Below are positions 7,321 through 15,618 of a stretch of DNA of 16,560 bases, piece after piece. Position 1 is the first letter of the stretch; each line of letters starts with the position of its first letter. The DNA lies in NCBI GenBank assembly GCA_965369605.1, contig CBDURE010000078.1, positions 1 through 16,560 of the forward strand, read 5' to 3'. A program made the position numbers and the translations under genes. The notes beneath the pieces were generated by a model. It saw only the letters and a list, made by a program, of their open reading frames with translations, did no database searches and was not told where the DNA came from. The DNA comes from JAGGVT01 sp965369605 (GTDB lineage: Bacteria; JAJVIF01; JAGGVT01).

Positions 7321-7746
7321 ATGAGAATCTTCAGGTTGAAATCAGGCGATGAAGAAATCGCCATGAATGTCGCCAAGAAGTTTAAACTTAAAAAACCTGA
7401 AAACCATGAAATCGATGGTTTTCTAGCGGATAAAAATAACATTATTTTCGTGGCTAAACTGGAGAATATGACGATTGGATACATGCTCGCTTATCAATTG
7501 AGCAGGCTTGATGGCGGGAATCCGATGGTGTTCATTTATGAAATCGAGGTACTTGAAAAGTACAGGCGTAACGATGTCGCGCGTTCGATGCTTAACGAAC
7601 TAAGGAATGAGTTTAATCCGAATCAATGCAAGAAAATATTTGTAATCGCTGACACCGACAATGAACCGGCGATTAATCTTTATAAATCAACCGTAGGTAC
7701 TCGCCACAAAAAGGACTTCGCCTTGTTTGAATGGCTGCTGAGTTGA
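7321..7746 (+). CDS. GNAT acetyltransferase, AAC(3)-I-like
   Basis: A 141-residue GNAT-fold N-acetyltransferase using acetyl-CoA. The core runs from strand NIIFVAKLENMTIGYMLAY (40-58) through IYEIEVLEKYRRNDVARSML (72-91) to ADTDNEPAINLYKSTVG (110-126). The order resembles the AAC(3)-I branch. The pyrophosphate-binding loop, usually Q/RxxGxG/A, reads RRNDVA (82-87), with Asp where Gly is usual, so CoA binding may be altered. GGAG sits 6 nt before the ATG. It lies 82 bp after the cotransporter gene with no visible functional link. Resistance activity is not implied; the substrate may be a small amine, peptide or protein. Confidence 0.85.
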   Translation: MRIFRLKSGDEEIAMNVAKKFKLKKPENHEIDGFLADKNNIIFVAKLENMTIGYMLAYQLSRLDGGNPMVFIYEIEVLEKYRRNDVARSMLNELRNEFNPNQCKKIFVIADTDNEPAINLYKSTVGTRHKKDFALFEWLLS

Positions 7747-7897
7747 TCAATTCCAGTTTCTATTCAAATTCAAACGCTCCGACCAGGGAACGTCCTTTTT
7801 TACAGCTTCCAATAGTAAATCCCGTTTTGCATTCGTTCCATTGTGATTTATAGTTACTTTTACTTTCTAATATGAAACTACACTGGAGGTTGGGTTT

Positions 7898-8860
7898 GTG
7901 TTTGCTTTTGGGCCTGTACCATCAAGAAGATTGGGACGAAGTCTCGGCATTAACAACATACCGCCAAAGGTATGTTCGTATGCCTGCATATATTGCCAGG
8001 TGGGAAGAACAACTGAGATGAGAATTGAGAGGATGAGTTTTTGCAAACCTCAGGAAATATTCGACAATGTAAAAAACAAGGTGAATGAAGCAGGGAAAGC
8101 GGGAGAAATAATTGATTACCTCACTTTCGTTCCAAATGGGGAAACATCGCTTGAGGTAAATCTTGGCGCTGAAATTGAAATGCTTCAGGAACTAAAAATC
8201 AAGATAGCGATAATCAGCAATTCATCTCTAATTTGGCGTGATGATGTCAGGAATGATTTCAGCAAAGCGGATTGTGTTTCACTGAAAATTGACTCCACCG
8301 ATGAAAAGACGTGGAAAGAAATAAACAGGCCGCATGGAAAACTCAATCTGGAAAAGATACTTGATGGAGTCCTCGAATTTGCAGCGGATTATAATGGAAG
8401 GCTGATTACTGAAACAATGCTTGTAAAAGGGATTAATGACTCATCCGAAAATGCTGAAGGTGTCGCGGAATTTCTGGAAAAACTAAAACCTGCATGTTCC
8501 TATATTTCAATCCCCATCAGGCCAGCATGGGAGAAATCAGTTCAGTTGCCAACGGAAGATGTAATAAACATGTTCTACCAAACGTTTAAAAGCAGAATTG
8601 AAAATGTTGAGTATCTGATTGGATATGAAGGCAATGAGTTTGCTTCAACTGGAATAGTTGAGGATGACATTCTCAGCATTACATCAGTTCATCCGATGCG
8701 CGAGGATGCAGTTCAGGAGTTTCTATCAGCCGCAGGTGCCGAATGGCATGTGATTTCATCATTAATCGAGCAGGATAAACTGATAGAGACAACATACAAC
8801 AATCAGAAATTCTATCTGAGAAAAGCGCAAACTAAATCTATATCAGAGAGCGACCTCTGA
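7898..8860 (+). CDS. Radical SAM protein, COG0731 (TYW1-like) family
   Basis: A 320-residue radical SAM enzyme. It opens with FGPVPSRRLGRSLGI (4-18) and a CX3CX2C cluster motif, Cys26-Cys30-Cys33, which binds the [4Fe-4S] cluster that cleaves S-adenosylmethionine. This opening is typical of the COG0731 family, often labelled wyosine-base-formation-like. Other typical segments are VPNGETSLE, SLKIDSTDEKTWKEINRPHG, ETMLVKGIND and YISIPIRPAW. The last ~80 residues resemble a small winged-helix-like domain (VHPMREDAVQEFL to KLIETTYNNQKFYLRK). The start is GTG at 7898 with GGAGG 8 nt upstream. Most bacterial COG0731 members have no proven reaction, so the substrate stays open. Confidence 0.9.
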   Translation: MFAFGPVPSRRLGRSLGINNIPPKVCSYACIYCQVGRTTEMRIERMSFCKPQEIFDNVKNKVNEAGKAGEIIDYLTFVPNGETSLEVNLGAEIEMLQELKIKIAIISNSSLIWRDDVRNDFSKADCVSLKIDSTDEKTWKEINRPHGKLNLEKILDGVLEFAADYNGRLITETMLVKGINDSSENAEGVAEFLEKLKPACSYISIPIRPAWEKSVQLPTEDVINMFYQTFKSRIENVEYLIGYEGNEFASTGIVEDDILSITSVHPMREDAVQEFLSAAGAEWHVISSLIEQDKLIETTYNNQKFYLRKAQTKSISESDL

Positions 8861-8864
8861 ATAA

Positions 8865-9304
8865 AATGGATTCCGGGTCAAGCCCGGAATGACAAATCAC
8901 TGTAGTTCATAGGATAAATTGCTGTCATTCACAGGGTAAATTACTGTCATTCACAGGATAAATTACTGTCATTCACAGGGTAAATTGCTGTCATTCACAG
9001 GATAAATTACTGTCATTCACAGGACAAATCACTGTCATTCACAGGACAAATTACTGTCATTCACAGGACAAATTACTGTCATTCACAGGATAAATTACTG
9101 TTATTCACAGGATAAATCACTGTCATTCACAGGATAAATTACTGTCATTCACAGGGTAAATCACTGTAGTTCATAGGATAAATTGCTGTCATTCATAGGG
9201 TAAATTGCTGTCATTCAAAGGATAAATTACTGTAGTTCTTAGGACAAACTACTGTTATTCATAGGGCAAGCTATTGTCATTCCGGGCTTGACCCGGAATC
9301 CATT
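8865..9304. mobile_element. 440-bp element with 30-bp perfect terminal inverted repeats
   Basis: Bases 8865-8894 are the exact reverse complement of 9275-9304. Each arm is itself a hairpin (ATTCCGGG-TCAAG-CCCGGAAT), of the GGATTCCGGGTCAAGCCCGG type seen dispersed in many bacterial genomes. Between them lies only the 22-bp tandem array, and no coding sequence. The hairpins may also terminate transcription of the radical SAM gene (stop at 8860) and of the opposing beta-helix gene. Mobility is inferred from structure only. Confidence 0.6.
8891..9286. repeat. 22-bp tandem repeat, 18 copies
   Basis: Eighteen contiguous units in perfect 22-bp register start at 8891; the consensus is GATAAATTACTGTCATTC followed by ACAG. 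Unit 18 (from 9265) merges into the right terminal hairpin. Unit 1 (with TGTAGTTCATAG) and unit 13 share the same variant, and each is followed by an ATTGCTG variant, hinting at block duplication. There are no unique spacers, so this is a satellite rather than a CRISPR array. The TGTCATTC core is also present in the terminal repeats, suggesting the array grew from the end of the element. Confidence 0.95.
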
Positions 9305-9367
9305 CTTTTTCGCTTATAAAAGCTAGCATCATTTCTTCTTTTTGCAGATGTCTCAAAGAATTAAAGG

Positions 9368-11998
9368 TTAATTCTCAAACGCTCCGATATCCAAATCGCT
9401 ATCATCGGGGCGCAATTCATTTCCCAGGTGTTTCAAGTATTGATAAACCAAATCATGGTCAGGAAGAATTGCCCCGGGCAGATCAATCGCGGAATTTCTA
9501 CATGCCGAACCGCTTTCGATATGAAAATCCTCTGATACGAAATCCACAAACAACGGATTAGTTCCCTCAATGTTATCCCAGACATTTATAGTACCCTGCA
9601 ATGTACCGTTTACTTCATGCCATCCAGCCTGCAGCCAGTTGTTGTATAAATCAACAATCCCATAATCACCCATGATATAGAAATGGTCTCCTCCCGCGGT
9701 GTCATAGCAAATATTGTTGAAGCACTCAACATTTTCATCGTTAGTGGACAATTGAAAAAGCATTGTTCGAGTGGAGCGATATGAAACAACAGTATTGTTA
9801 AAGCACCAGAGAGTCCCCTTGCGATAGTCAGCTGTGGTTCCCGAATCGCCTCCGTAATGAATAATCCCACCGTTTCCATGAAGGTCTGTTTTAATAAGCA
9901 CATTGCCGTAAACGAAAGTTTCACGATAGCGCGGATCATCGATTAGAAGGCTATTGTGGCTTTCAACGAGATCGCACATTCTGCTGCCCGTTTCAATCCA
10001 GTTATATCTAATCACAGTTCCAGCTGACCGGTCTTTCAGATTATTACCCTCTGAACCCGGCTTGAGAGGGCCATAATGATTGAATTGAAATGTAATTCCC
10101 AGCGCTTCTGTATAGCTGTTATGTTCGTACATGCTGCCTGTGCAGCCGTTATCGTGAATGTAGTTGCCGTCGATAAGCACATCCGATGACTGATTCCCGA
10201 CAAAAAGTCCATTACCGCTATCATGAAAAATGCAGTTACGAAGCGTGATATGATCACCCATCTCGATATGCACTGACGCGGCGTTATCGGCGTAAGTGTC
10301 AGTGTTGCCATGATCATCTGTAAATGAATAGTTGGGATGACCGCTTCGTATATCCAGATTTTCAATTGTTATGTACGTTGGGAAATCGCTCGGATAGCTT
10401 GAACCGCCAACTTTAATAACCGACCTTACCTCATTCCAGTAGTTAAGTTCCTGGCGCGTTTTGGCATTTTCCCCTGTGATAATGGGGCGACGTCCTGCAT
10501 CCAGAATCCCCCTGATAATTATCGGTTCACTGGATGTTCCAGCTCTTGCGATTACCCATTTGTCCGCGTATGGCTCATCGCGCCAGTGAATCCTGACAAG
10601 GCTGTTTGCTTCAATCGATTCCCACGGAACCGCGGACGGGTCGAGATAGGGGTGTCCCGGACCGACATCATAGATTGTGGGTTCGTTTGCCTGCCCCAGC
10701 TCAACCTCTATTTCAAAACAGGCGTAAGCGGTAAATTCATCCATTTCAAAAGCGCCATCAGTTTGAGGAGTTCCCGGAGGAACACGCTTGATTCCGTCTT
10801 TGCCGTAAACGTGATACGAAAGGTTCGAACCCGTAGGATAAGCGTCAGTTACTTTGACAAGTCCGGGATATATCCCGACTTCAGCTGATAAGTCATTCGC
10901 GAAAGTGAATTCATATAACAACGGATCATCAGCGCTGTGTCCTGAACCTGAAACAGCCAAACTGCCCGATTGCGACATCGTCCCACTCAGAATCCCCGGA
11001 ATCTCAATTTCAATAGTCTCTACGGATGAATCGAACATCATCATGTCCCGCGATGGCCCAACTGTTACGCCATGTGATGGGTCAACGACCTCAATCTGAA
11101 GTGTTACCTCCTGAGTTGGATTTAACTCCTTAAGCGTTTCAGTCGGTTGTGGAACGAAAATCTCGCTGGCAGCTTTTTTCAAATGCTGTGGAATTCGGTA
11201 TTCAGGCGTAAACCTGTCAAGATAATTGGCAGCGCTGACTCCGTATGAGCATCCAACTGCGAAAGTGAAAGTCATTTCGTTTTCAGGCAGATAAAAAACA
11301 TAGTCCCGGTAGCTATAATCACAACCCATCGCCATTACAAGGTTTCCACTTGGTGGGGGAACAGTTACAGACTCAAACCCCATTGGATTCGCCGTATCGA
11401 AATTACCCGCGCTGTAATCTGCAAAGTGAAGGATATACGGATGCAGGTTCGCGTTTGTCTGAAATACATCATTATCCAGAGCGGCATCGAGATATCCTGT
11501 GTAACCTGAGGCATTAAGCAGCTTTGCGGATGCTATATTCATCCCCAGTTCAGAAAAACCGGTGGTTGAATCATCCCGCGATGCCACAATGCCCTCGACG
11601 TTAAACACATGCAAATCGCCCCTGTTTTTGCCGGTGATAGGTTCTGAATCGTCACCTGCATCGAAAGGATGTTTGATTCCAATGGCCACAACAAGATTGT
11701 TATCCGAGTCCAGCCCGACACCGGATATTTTCACACAATCCCTGCATGGTGAAAGTTGAAGAAAGTTGGTTATATCAACAACCTCAAGCGTGTCAGTTAT
11801 CGCGGATAATCTTAGAGGATTTAATTCTGCACTTGTATTGTTTTTGTCCAGATGAAGAGTGAACAATCCCATCGCTGCGAATCCATCTGACGGCGCGTGT
11901 GTTATAAACGCCATCTCGGTTGGATTATTTACAGCGGATGAACATCCCGGAAATGCAAAACAAATTATCAAAGCCCAGAAAAAGAGCACGAATCTCAT
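9368..11998 (-). CDS. Secreted right-handed parallel beta-helix protein, probable lipoprotein
   Basis: An 876-residue exported protein. The signal segment FVLFFWALIICFAFPGC ends at Cys19, close to a lipobox though not exact, so lipid anchoring is likely but unproven. Residues about 25-440 form an N-terminal half with beta-rich segments and a CRDC motif (85-88) that I do not recognise. Residues about 441-876 are a pectate-lyase/NosD-like parallel beta-helix. Successive rungs are visible: YITIENLDIRSG, HITLRNCIFHDSGNGLFVG, DVLIDGNYIHDNGC, TVIRYNWIETGSR, TFVYGNVLIKTD, LWCFNNTVVSY and VECFNNICYD. The end, LGNELRPDDSDLDIGAFEN, is the usual C-terminal cap of such proteins. It probably binds or degrades polysaccharide at the surface; no catalytic residues can be named. 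AAGGAG lies 7 nt before the ATG. Confidence 0.88.
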   Translation of the reverse strand: MRFVLFFWALIICFAFPGCSSAVNNPTEMAFITHAPSDGFAAMGLFTLHLDKNNTSAELNPLRLSAITDTLEVVDITNFLQLSPCRDCVKISGVGLDSDNNLVVAIGIKHPFDAGDDSEPITGKNRGDLHVFNVEGIVASRDDSTTGFSELGMNIASAKLLNASGYTGYLDAALDNDVFQTNANLHPYILHFADYSAGNFDTANPMGFESVTVPPPSGNLVMAMGCDYSYRDYVFYLPENEMTFTFAVGCSYGVSAANYLDRFTPEYRIPQHLKKAASEIFVPQPTETLKELNPTQEVTLQIEVVDPSHGVTVGPSRDMMMFDSSVETIEIEIPGILSGTMSQSGSLAVSGSGHSADDPLLYEFTFANDLSAEVGIYPGLVKVTDAYPTGSNLSYHVYGKDGIKRVPPGTPQTDGAFEMDEFTAYACFEIEVELGQANEPTIYDVGPGHPYLDPSAVPWESIEANSLVRIHWRDEPYADKWVIARAGTSSEPIIIRGILDAGRRPIITGENAKTRQELNYWNEVRSVIKVGGSSYPSDFPTYITIENLDIRSGHPNYSFTDDHGNTDTYADNAASVHIEMGDHITLRNCIFHDSGNGLFVGNQSSDVLIDGNYIHDNGCTGSMYEHNSYTEALGITFQFNHYGPLKPGSEGNNLKDRSAGTVIRYNWIETGSRMCDLVESHNSLLIDDPRYRETFVYGNVLIKTDLHGNGGIIHYGGDSGTTADYRKGTLWCFNNTVVSYRSTRTMLFQLSTNDENVECFNNICYDTAGGDHFYIMGDYGIVDLYNNWLQAGWHEVNGTLQGTINVWDNIEGTNPLFVDFVSEDFHIESGSACRNSAIDLPGAILPDHDLVYQYLKHLGNELRPDDSDLDIGAFEN

Positions 11999-12104
11999 AA
12001 CGGTTCTCCTTGAGATGATGCGAGAATAGCAGTATTAATGCACTAAAGCGAGTGTAATATCACTTTGGATATTATAGCATAAAGATAGGGGAATTGAATC
12101 ATGA

Positions 12105-12176
12105 GTAGGGGCAGGCCCCTGTGCCTGCCCTGAGGTTGGACATAAATACAGGGCAACCACGGGGGGTTGCCCCTAC
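12105..12176. repeat. 72-bp dispersed palindromic repeat with two hairpins
   Basis: GTAGGGGCA (12105-12113) and TGCCCCTAC (12168-12176) form outer 9-bp inverted ends. Inside, GGGCAGGC-like and GCCTGCCC arms (12110-12130) make one hairpin, and GGGCAACC (12151-12158) with GGTTGCCC (12165-12172) makes a second. This GTAGGGGCAACCCCC style of repeat is common between genes in many bacteria. It lies in the gap between the convergent ends of no genes: upstream of the beta-helix gene and downstream of the TauE gene, where it could act as a terminator. Confidence 0.75.
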
Positions 12177-12243
12177 GATATTTAACCATTCATTGTATTC
12201 AAGGGCTTTTTCAATAGACCAGGATGCCAGCACCACAATAATC

Positions 12244-13104
12244 TCACATAATCTTAATCAGCGTCAAAATGCCGAGGAACGCCGTTACATATCCTATCGA
12301 TTTACGGATAAGATCCGCTGGCAGTATTTTAACGGTCAATGTCGCTGCTGGTACGGAGAGCATTGCGCCGATTACTAGCGGAACAGCAAGGTGCCACTGC
12401 GGTAAACCATTGAGGCTGATATAGAGAATAAATCCGACAACGCAGACAATACCCTCAGCGAATGATGTTATCCCAATCGCGTTTTTCTCCGGTACGCCTG
12501 AAATAACCTGTCCGCCTGTAACGAGAGGCCCGTATCCTCCCCCGGATATGCCCTTGTTAAACGCGGCGACCGTTCCAAGAGCGATAATTTTCTTAAGTGA
12601 AAATCGTCCGGCGTAATGCTTCCCGAACAGTATGAATACGCCAATGAGAAGAATCATTACTCCAATATAAAGTTTGACATAGAATTTCGGCAGGCTGACA
12701 GCAATCAGAACCGCGATAACTGTCCCGACGATTGAACACGCGGCGAGTACAATCATCGTCTTAAAACTCGATGTTCCCGGTTTCAAATCAACATTGCCAA
12801 AACTGTGGTGAAGCAATCCGGCGGAAATGCCCGATATCGATTCCGATAAAAGCACTGCCGGTACGATATGAAGCGGCGAAAATCCCATAAGCATCAACAG
12901 GGGAGTAAGCGTTGTGCCGTAGCCCATTCCGAGCGATGAATCGATATATTCGGCAAAAAATGACATAAGCAGCAAAACGACAAAAAGGTATTTTGCCTCC
13001 GGCACAAGGGATTTGCTGTCACTGAAGGTAACAATAATTAGAGCAATGCCTGCCAGTACAATTCCAATTTTCCAAATGGTTCGTATGTGTTTTTCACTCA
13101 ACAT
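12244..13104 (-). CDS. TauE/SafE-family sulfite or organosulfur exporter
   Basis: A 286-residue polytopic membrane protein with about eight hydrophobic helices. The two TauE/SafE half-repeats are visible: AEYIDSSLGMGYGTTLTPLL (51-70) in the first half and AAFNKGISGGGYGPLVTGGQ (about 175-200) in the second. The family moves sulfite, thiosulfate, sulfoacetate or related anions across the inner membrane. The Rrf2-type gene lies just upstream on the same strand (117-bp gap), a pairing that points to control by sulfur or iron-sulfur status. AAGGA lies 11 nt before the ATG, a long spacing. The exact anion cannot be read from sequence. Confidence 0.9.
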   Translation of the reverse strand: MLSEKHIRTIWKIGIVLAGIALIIVTFSDSKSLVPEAKYLFVVLLLMSFFAEYIDSSLGMGYGTTLTPLLMLMGFSPLHIVPAVLLSESISGISAGLLHHSFGNVDLKPGTSSFKTMIVLAACSIVGTVIAVLIAVSLPKFYVKLYIGVMILLIGVFILFGKHYAGRFSLKKIIALGTVAAFNKGISGGGYGPLVTGGQVISGVPEKNAIGITSFAEGIVCVVGFILYISLNGLPQWHLAVPLVIGAMLSVPAATLTVKILPADLIRKSIGYVTAFLGILTLIKIM

Positions 13105-13162
13105 GACTCATTTCATCCTTCTGGATTAATTATGAATATCCGTACATTAATCAATCTATAAT

Positions 13163-13199
13163 CCCTTATATCCTATAGCATAAGGGGTATATTGCTCAA
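13163..13199 (-). promoter_or_regulatory. Putative tauE promoter with palindrome over the -10
   Basis: On the minus strand TTGAGC (13199-13194) and TATAGG (13177-13172) are 16 nt apart. An inverted repeat, CCCTTAT at 13163-13169 and ATAAGGG at 13180-13186, straddles the -10 hexamer, the position expected of a repressor operator. The adjacent Rrf2 protein is the obvious candidate (inference). The hexamers are only moderate matches. Confidence 0.35.
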
Positions 13200-13221
13200 A
13201 AAAAAACATTTATCACAACAA

Positions 13222-13671
13222 TCATTTTATTTTCTTCTTGTTATTCCCCATCGCTTCAACTGTCATTTCCGCAAGCGATTCCTTATCGAGAACATCGGAA
13301 ACATTATCCCGCACTCTCAGCATGAGACGCCTTAACCAGCATGTTTCAAAGGGGTAGGGGCAGTCATTATCACGATGCGGCGCGGTTCGACTCGCGCATG
13401 GAATAGGCGCGAGAGGGCCATCGAATGTTCGTATGATATCGCCAAGTGAAATCTCATCAGGCGGGACTCGAAGCAGATAACCGCCATCCTTGCCGCGTTC
13501 ACTTATAAGAAATCCGGTTTTTCTGAGCGTCGATAATATCTGTTCAAGATATTTAGCTGAAATGTTCTCCTTTTCTGCCAGATAGGCAACGGAAAGCGGT
13601 TTCTTGCCGTATGACCGTGCAAGGTGCGGAAGGACTCTCATTGCGTATATGCTTTTTTTAGATATGAACAT
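13222..13671 (-). CDS. Rrf2-family transcriptional regulator with cysteine triad
   Basis: A 149-residue DNA-binding regulator. The winged helix is clear: SIYAMRVLPHLARSY (7-21), SVAYLAEKENISAKYLEQIL (27-46) as the HTH, and ISERGKDGGYLLRVPP (56-71) as the wing. Cys92, Cys104 and Cys111 lie in the effector region. This resembles the three-Cys layout that holds an Fe-S cluster in IscR, NsrR and RsrR, although the spacing CX11CX6C is not that of IscR. It probably senses redox, NO or sulfur/iron-sulfur status. The frame extends to a TTG at 13686; ATG at 13671 gives the normal Rrf2 start MFISKKSIYAMR and a longer leader, so I prefer it. No strong SD is present for either. It sits upstream of tauE and divergent from the antiporter. 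Confidence 0.9.
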   Translation of the reverse strand: MFISKKSIYAMRVLPHLARSYGKKPLSVAYLAEKENISAKYLEQILSTLRKTGFLISERGKDGGYLLRVPPDEISLGDIIRTFDGPLAPIPCASRTAPHRDNDCPYPFETCWLRRLMLRVRDNVSDVLDKESLAEMTVEAMGNNKKKIK

Positions 13672-13693
13672 CTCTATATAATACAAATCCTAT

Positions 13694-13704
13694 CTGACTA
13701 GTAG
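13694..13704. promoter_or_regulatory. Candidate operator at the rrf2 start site
   Basis: CTGACTAGTAG is an imperfect palindrome centred on ACTAGT (one mismatched pair). It lies at the predicted transcription start of the Rrf2 gene, the place where an autorepressor would bind. Function is inferred from position only. Confidence 0.3.
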
Positions 13705-13705
13705 T

Positions 13706-13734
13706 ATATTACCACCATTTGTGTATTTTGTCAA
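13706..13734 (-). promoter_or_regulatory. Promoter of the Rrf2 gene
   Basis: On the minus strand a perfect TTGACA (13734-13729) is 17 nt from TAATAT (13711-13706). Transcription would begin near 13699, about 28 nt before the ATG at 13671. Confidence 0.6.
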
Positions 13735-13757
13735 TTCGTTTATAAAAATCTGATATT
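13728..13757 (+). promoter_or_regulatory. Divergent promoter of the antiporter gene
   Basis: TTGTCA (13728-13733) overlaps, on the opposite strand, the -35 of the Rrf2 promoter. GATATT (13752-13757) follows after 18 nt. The overlap means the two promoters would compete for polymerase, and a regulator bound here could control both genes. Confidence 0.4.
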
Positions 13758-13800
13758 ATTTATCTTTCGATGCTTTAGATTTTATACAAGGCAAACAAAA

Positions 13801-15573
13801 TTGGAAAACCTGGTTCTACAATCAATAGCGATAAGCACCATACTCGGTATGGTTGGATTGCTTCTTGGGCGATGTTTCAGAGTTCCTTCACTCCTCTTCT
13901 TAATGATACTGGGCATTTTCGCCGGCCCAACATTCCTTAACTGGATTCAGCCTGACGCTCTCGAAGGAATCATGATGCCATTCATCGAGATTGCGGTGGC
14001 GATTATTATCTTTGAGGCTGGACTCGCTCTTCCAATTTCAGGACTGAAAGCTGATTCACTCGCAATCAATCGAATGTTATTTCTCGTACTGCCGTTTACA
14101 GGCGTAACGGCGATGTTGGTTGCGAAATACTTTGTCGGTTTGCCGTGGGTTTCAGCGGCATTGTTCGGCGCGATTATCGTTGTAACAGGTCCGACAGTAA
14201 TAGGGCCGCTCCTAAGAAACGTTGCTCTTAATAAAAGAGTGGACAAACTGTTCAGATGGGAATCTGTATGGGCGGACTGCATAGGTGTTATTCTCGCCGG
14301 AGTTGTGCTGGAGGGCGTGTTTGCTCCATCAGAGGCTGGATTATTGCCGCTGATATTTATTAACCGCCTTGCCGCAGGAGTGATTATCGGCATTGTTGCC
14401 GGATTCCTTCTTGGAAGATTCATCATTCCATGGACAAACAGAATGGGCGACCCCGGCCTTCCGCAAATGCTTGTTTTAGCCAGCGCGATTGGAGTTTTCT
14501 TTCTTTCGAATATTGTGTCTGACTCCTCAGGCGTGGTAGCCGCTGCGGTTGCTGGACTGGTGCTTGCGCGATATCCTCTCAGCGGTCTTGAGGGCATCAA
14601 GCATTTCAAGGAACAAATCACAAGGCTGATAGTCGCGTTTTTGTTCGTGCTTCTTTCCGCCCAGATAAACCTTCGCACAGTTGACGCATCCTGGGTTACT
14701 TTGATTGCAGCATCAGTTATTATCATTTTCGTAATAAGGCCAGTCGCTGTTTTACTCGCGCTTTGGAAAACCCCGCTTTCATTTGCCGAGAGGCTTTATG
14801 TCGGATTAATGGGTCCTCGTGGAATAATCGCGGCGGCTATGGCGTCATATTACAGTTTCGTTCTCGCGGAACCATCAAATGAATCGACCGATATTTTACT
14901 GCTTACTTTCATTGTGATCTTCATCTCAGGCGGATTCGCATCCCTTTTCGGTAAACCGCTTGCCCGTCTTATGAAAGTCTCGCTTGCGGATACACGCACG
15001 GGAATAATAATAGTGGGATACAGCGAATTTGCGCGGCAGCTTGCTCTGTTGCTGCTAAAGTATGTTCCCGTTGTTATTGTGGACAGCAATCCGGATAAAT
15101 GCAACAGGGCAAGGCGCGAATGTTCATGGAGTGTGTGTGAAAATGGGCTTTCCGGTGATGTGTACGAGGATCTCATGCAGAAGGGATTCAGGAGAGTTCT
15201 GGTGCTAACTCCAAATGCGGCATTGAACAGATTAATCGCGACAAAAGCACAGACCCATGTTGGCGCGGACAAGGTCTATATTACTGTTGGGGCTGTTAAG
15301 GAAACCGAAAAATCAATCAAGGAAATGTCTGTTAACATCCTCGCATTTTCAGCATCCGGTTTTGATATCGCTCTCGCAAACGAGATGATGATTCGCGACT
15401 GTGCTAAAATCGACATCGTTGATATGGAGAACTATCCAAGCGAGGTGGGAATCGAAACGCTCGCATTTGAAACCCCGGATGGCGGAATCAAAATCGCGAA
15501 AGCTGAAAGCGCGAAAACCGGCAACGCGATATGTTTCATCTTCGACAAGCAAACATCTGTAAACAAAGATTGA
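13801..15573 (+). CDS. Cation:proton antiporter with C-terminal TrkA-N-like domain
   Basis: A 590-residue inner-membrane antiporter of the NhaP-like (CPA) type, exchanging Na+ or K+ for H+. The transport part, about 12 helices, covers residues 5-385. Signatures are FEAGLAL (71-77), VVTGPTVIGPLLRNVAL (127-143), RWESVWADCIG (152-162) with the probable ion-binding Asp159, and MGPRGIIAAAMASYY (337-351). The usual ESxxND reads ESVWAD, with Ala before the Asp. Residues about 400-540 form a Rossmann TrkA-N-like domain: GIIIVGYSEFARQ with VVIVDSNPDKCNRAR. The glycine motif is reduced to GYSEFA instead of GxGxxG, so NAD(H) binding is doubtful. I use TTG at 13801; AAGG lies 9 nt upstream and no better start precedes the first helix. 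It is transcribed away from the Rrf2 gene. Confidence 0.9.
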   Translation: MENLVLQSIAISTILGMVGLLLGRCFRVPSLLFLMILGIFAGPTFLNWIQPDALEGIMMPFIEIAVAIIIFEAGLALPISGLKADSLAINRMLFLVLPFTGVTAMLVAKYFVGLPWVSAALFGAIIVVTGPTVIGPLLRNVALNKRVDKLFRWESVWADCIGVILAGVVLEGVFAPSEAGLLPLIFINRLAAGVIIGIVAGFLLGRFIIPWTNRMGDPGLPQMLVLASAIGVFFLSNIVSDSSGVVAAAVAGLVLARYPLSGLEGIKHFKEQITRLIVAFLFVLLSAQINLRTVDASWVTLIAASVIIIFVIRPVAVLLALWKTPLSFAERLYVGLMGPRGIIAAAMASYYSFVLAEPSNESTDILLLTFIVIFISGGFASLFGKPLARLMKVSLADTRTGIIIVGYSEFARQLALLLLKYVPVVIVDSNPDKCNRARRECSWSVCENGLSGDVYEDLMQKGFRRVLVLTPNAALNRLIATKAQTHVGADKVYITVGAVKETEKSIKEMSVNILAFSASGFDIALANEMMIRDCAKIDIVDMENYPSEVGIETLAFETPDGGIKIAKAESAKTGNAICFIFDKQTSVNKD

Positions 15574-15618
15574 GACCTTGTGATTGCATGTAATAATTAT
15601 GATTTTCTGATAACTCTC

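Noticed and set aside
7321..7746. Aminoglycoside resistance gene
   Set aside because: The GNAT fold resembles AAC(3)-I, but the CoA loop is altered and there is no resistance or mobile context; only a general acetyltransferase call is justified.
7760..7897. Minus-strand frame ending in LVGAFEFE, resembling the DIGAFEN end of the beta-helix protein
   Set aside because: Only a few residues resemble the cap. No beta-helix rungs precede it, it overlaps the leader of the radical SAM gene, and it is too short to call a gene remnant.
8891..9286. Possible CRISPR array
   Set aside because: The repeats are contiguous 22-bp units with no unique spacers, and no cas genes are present.
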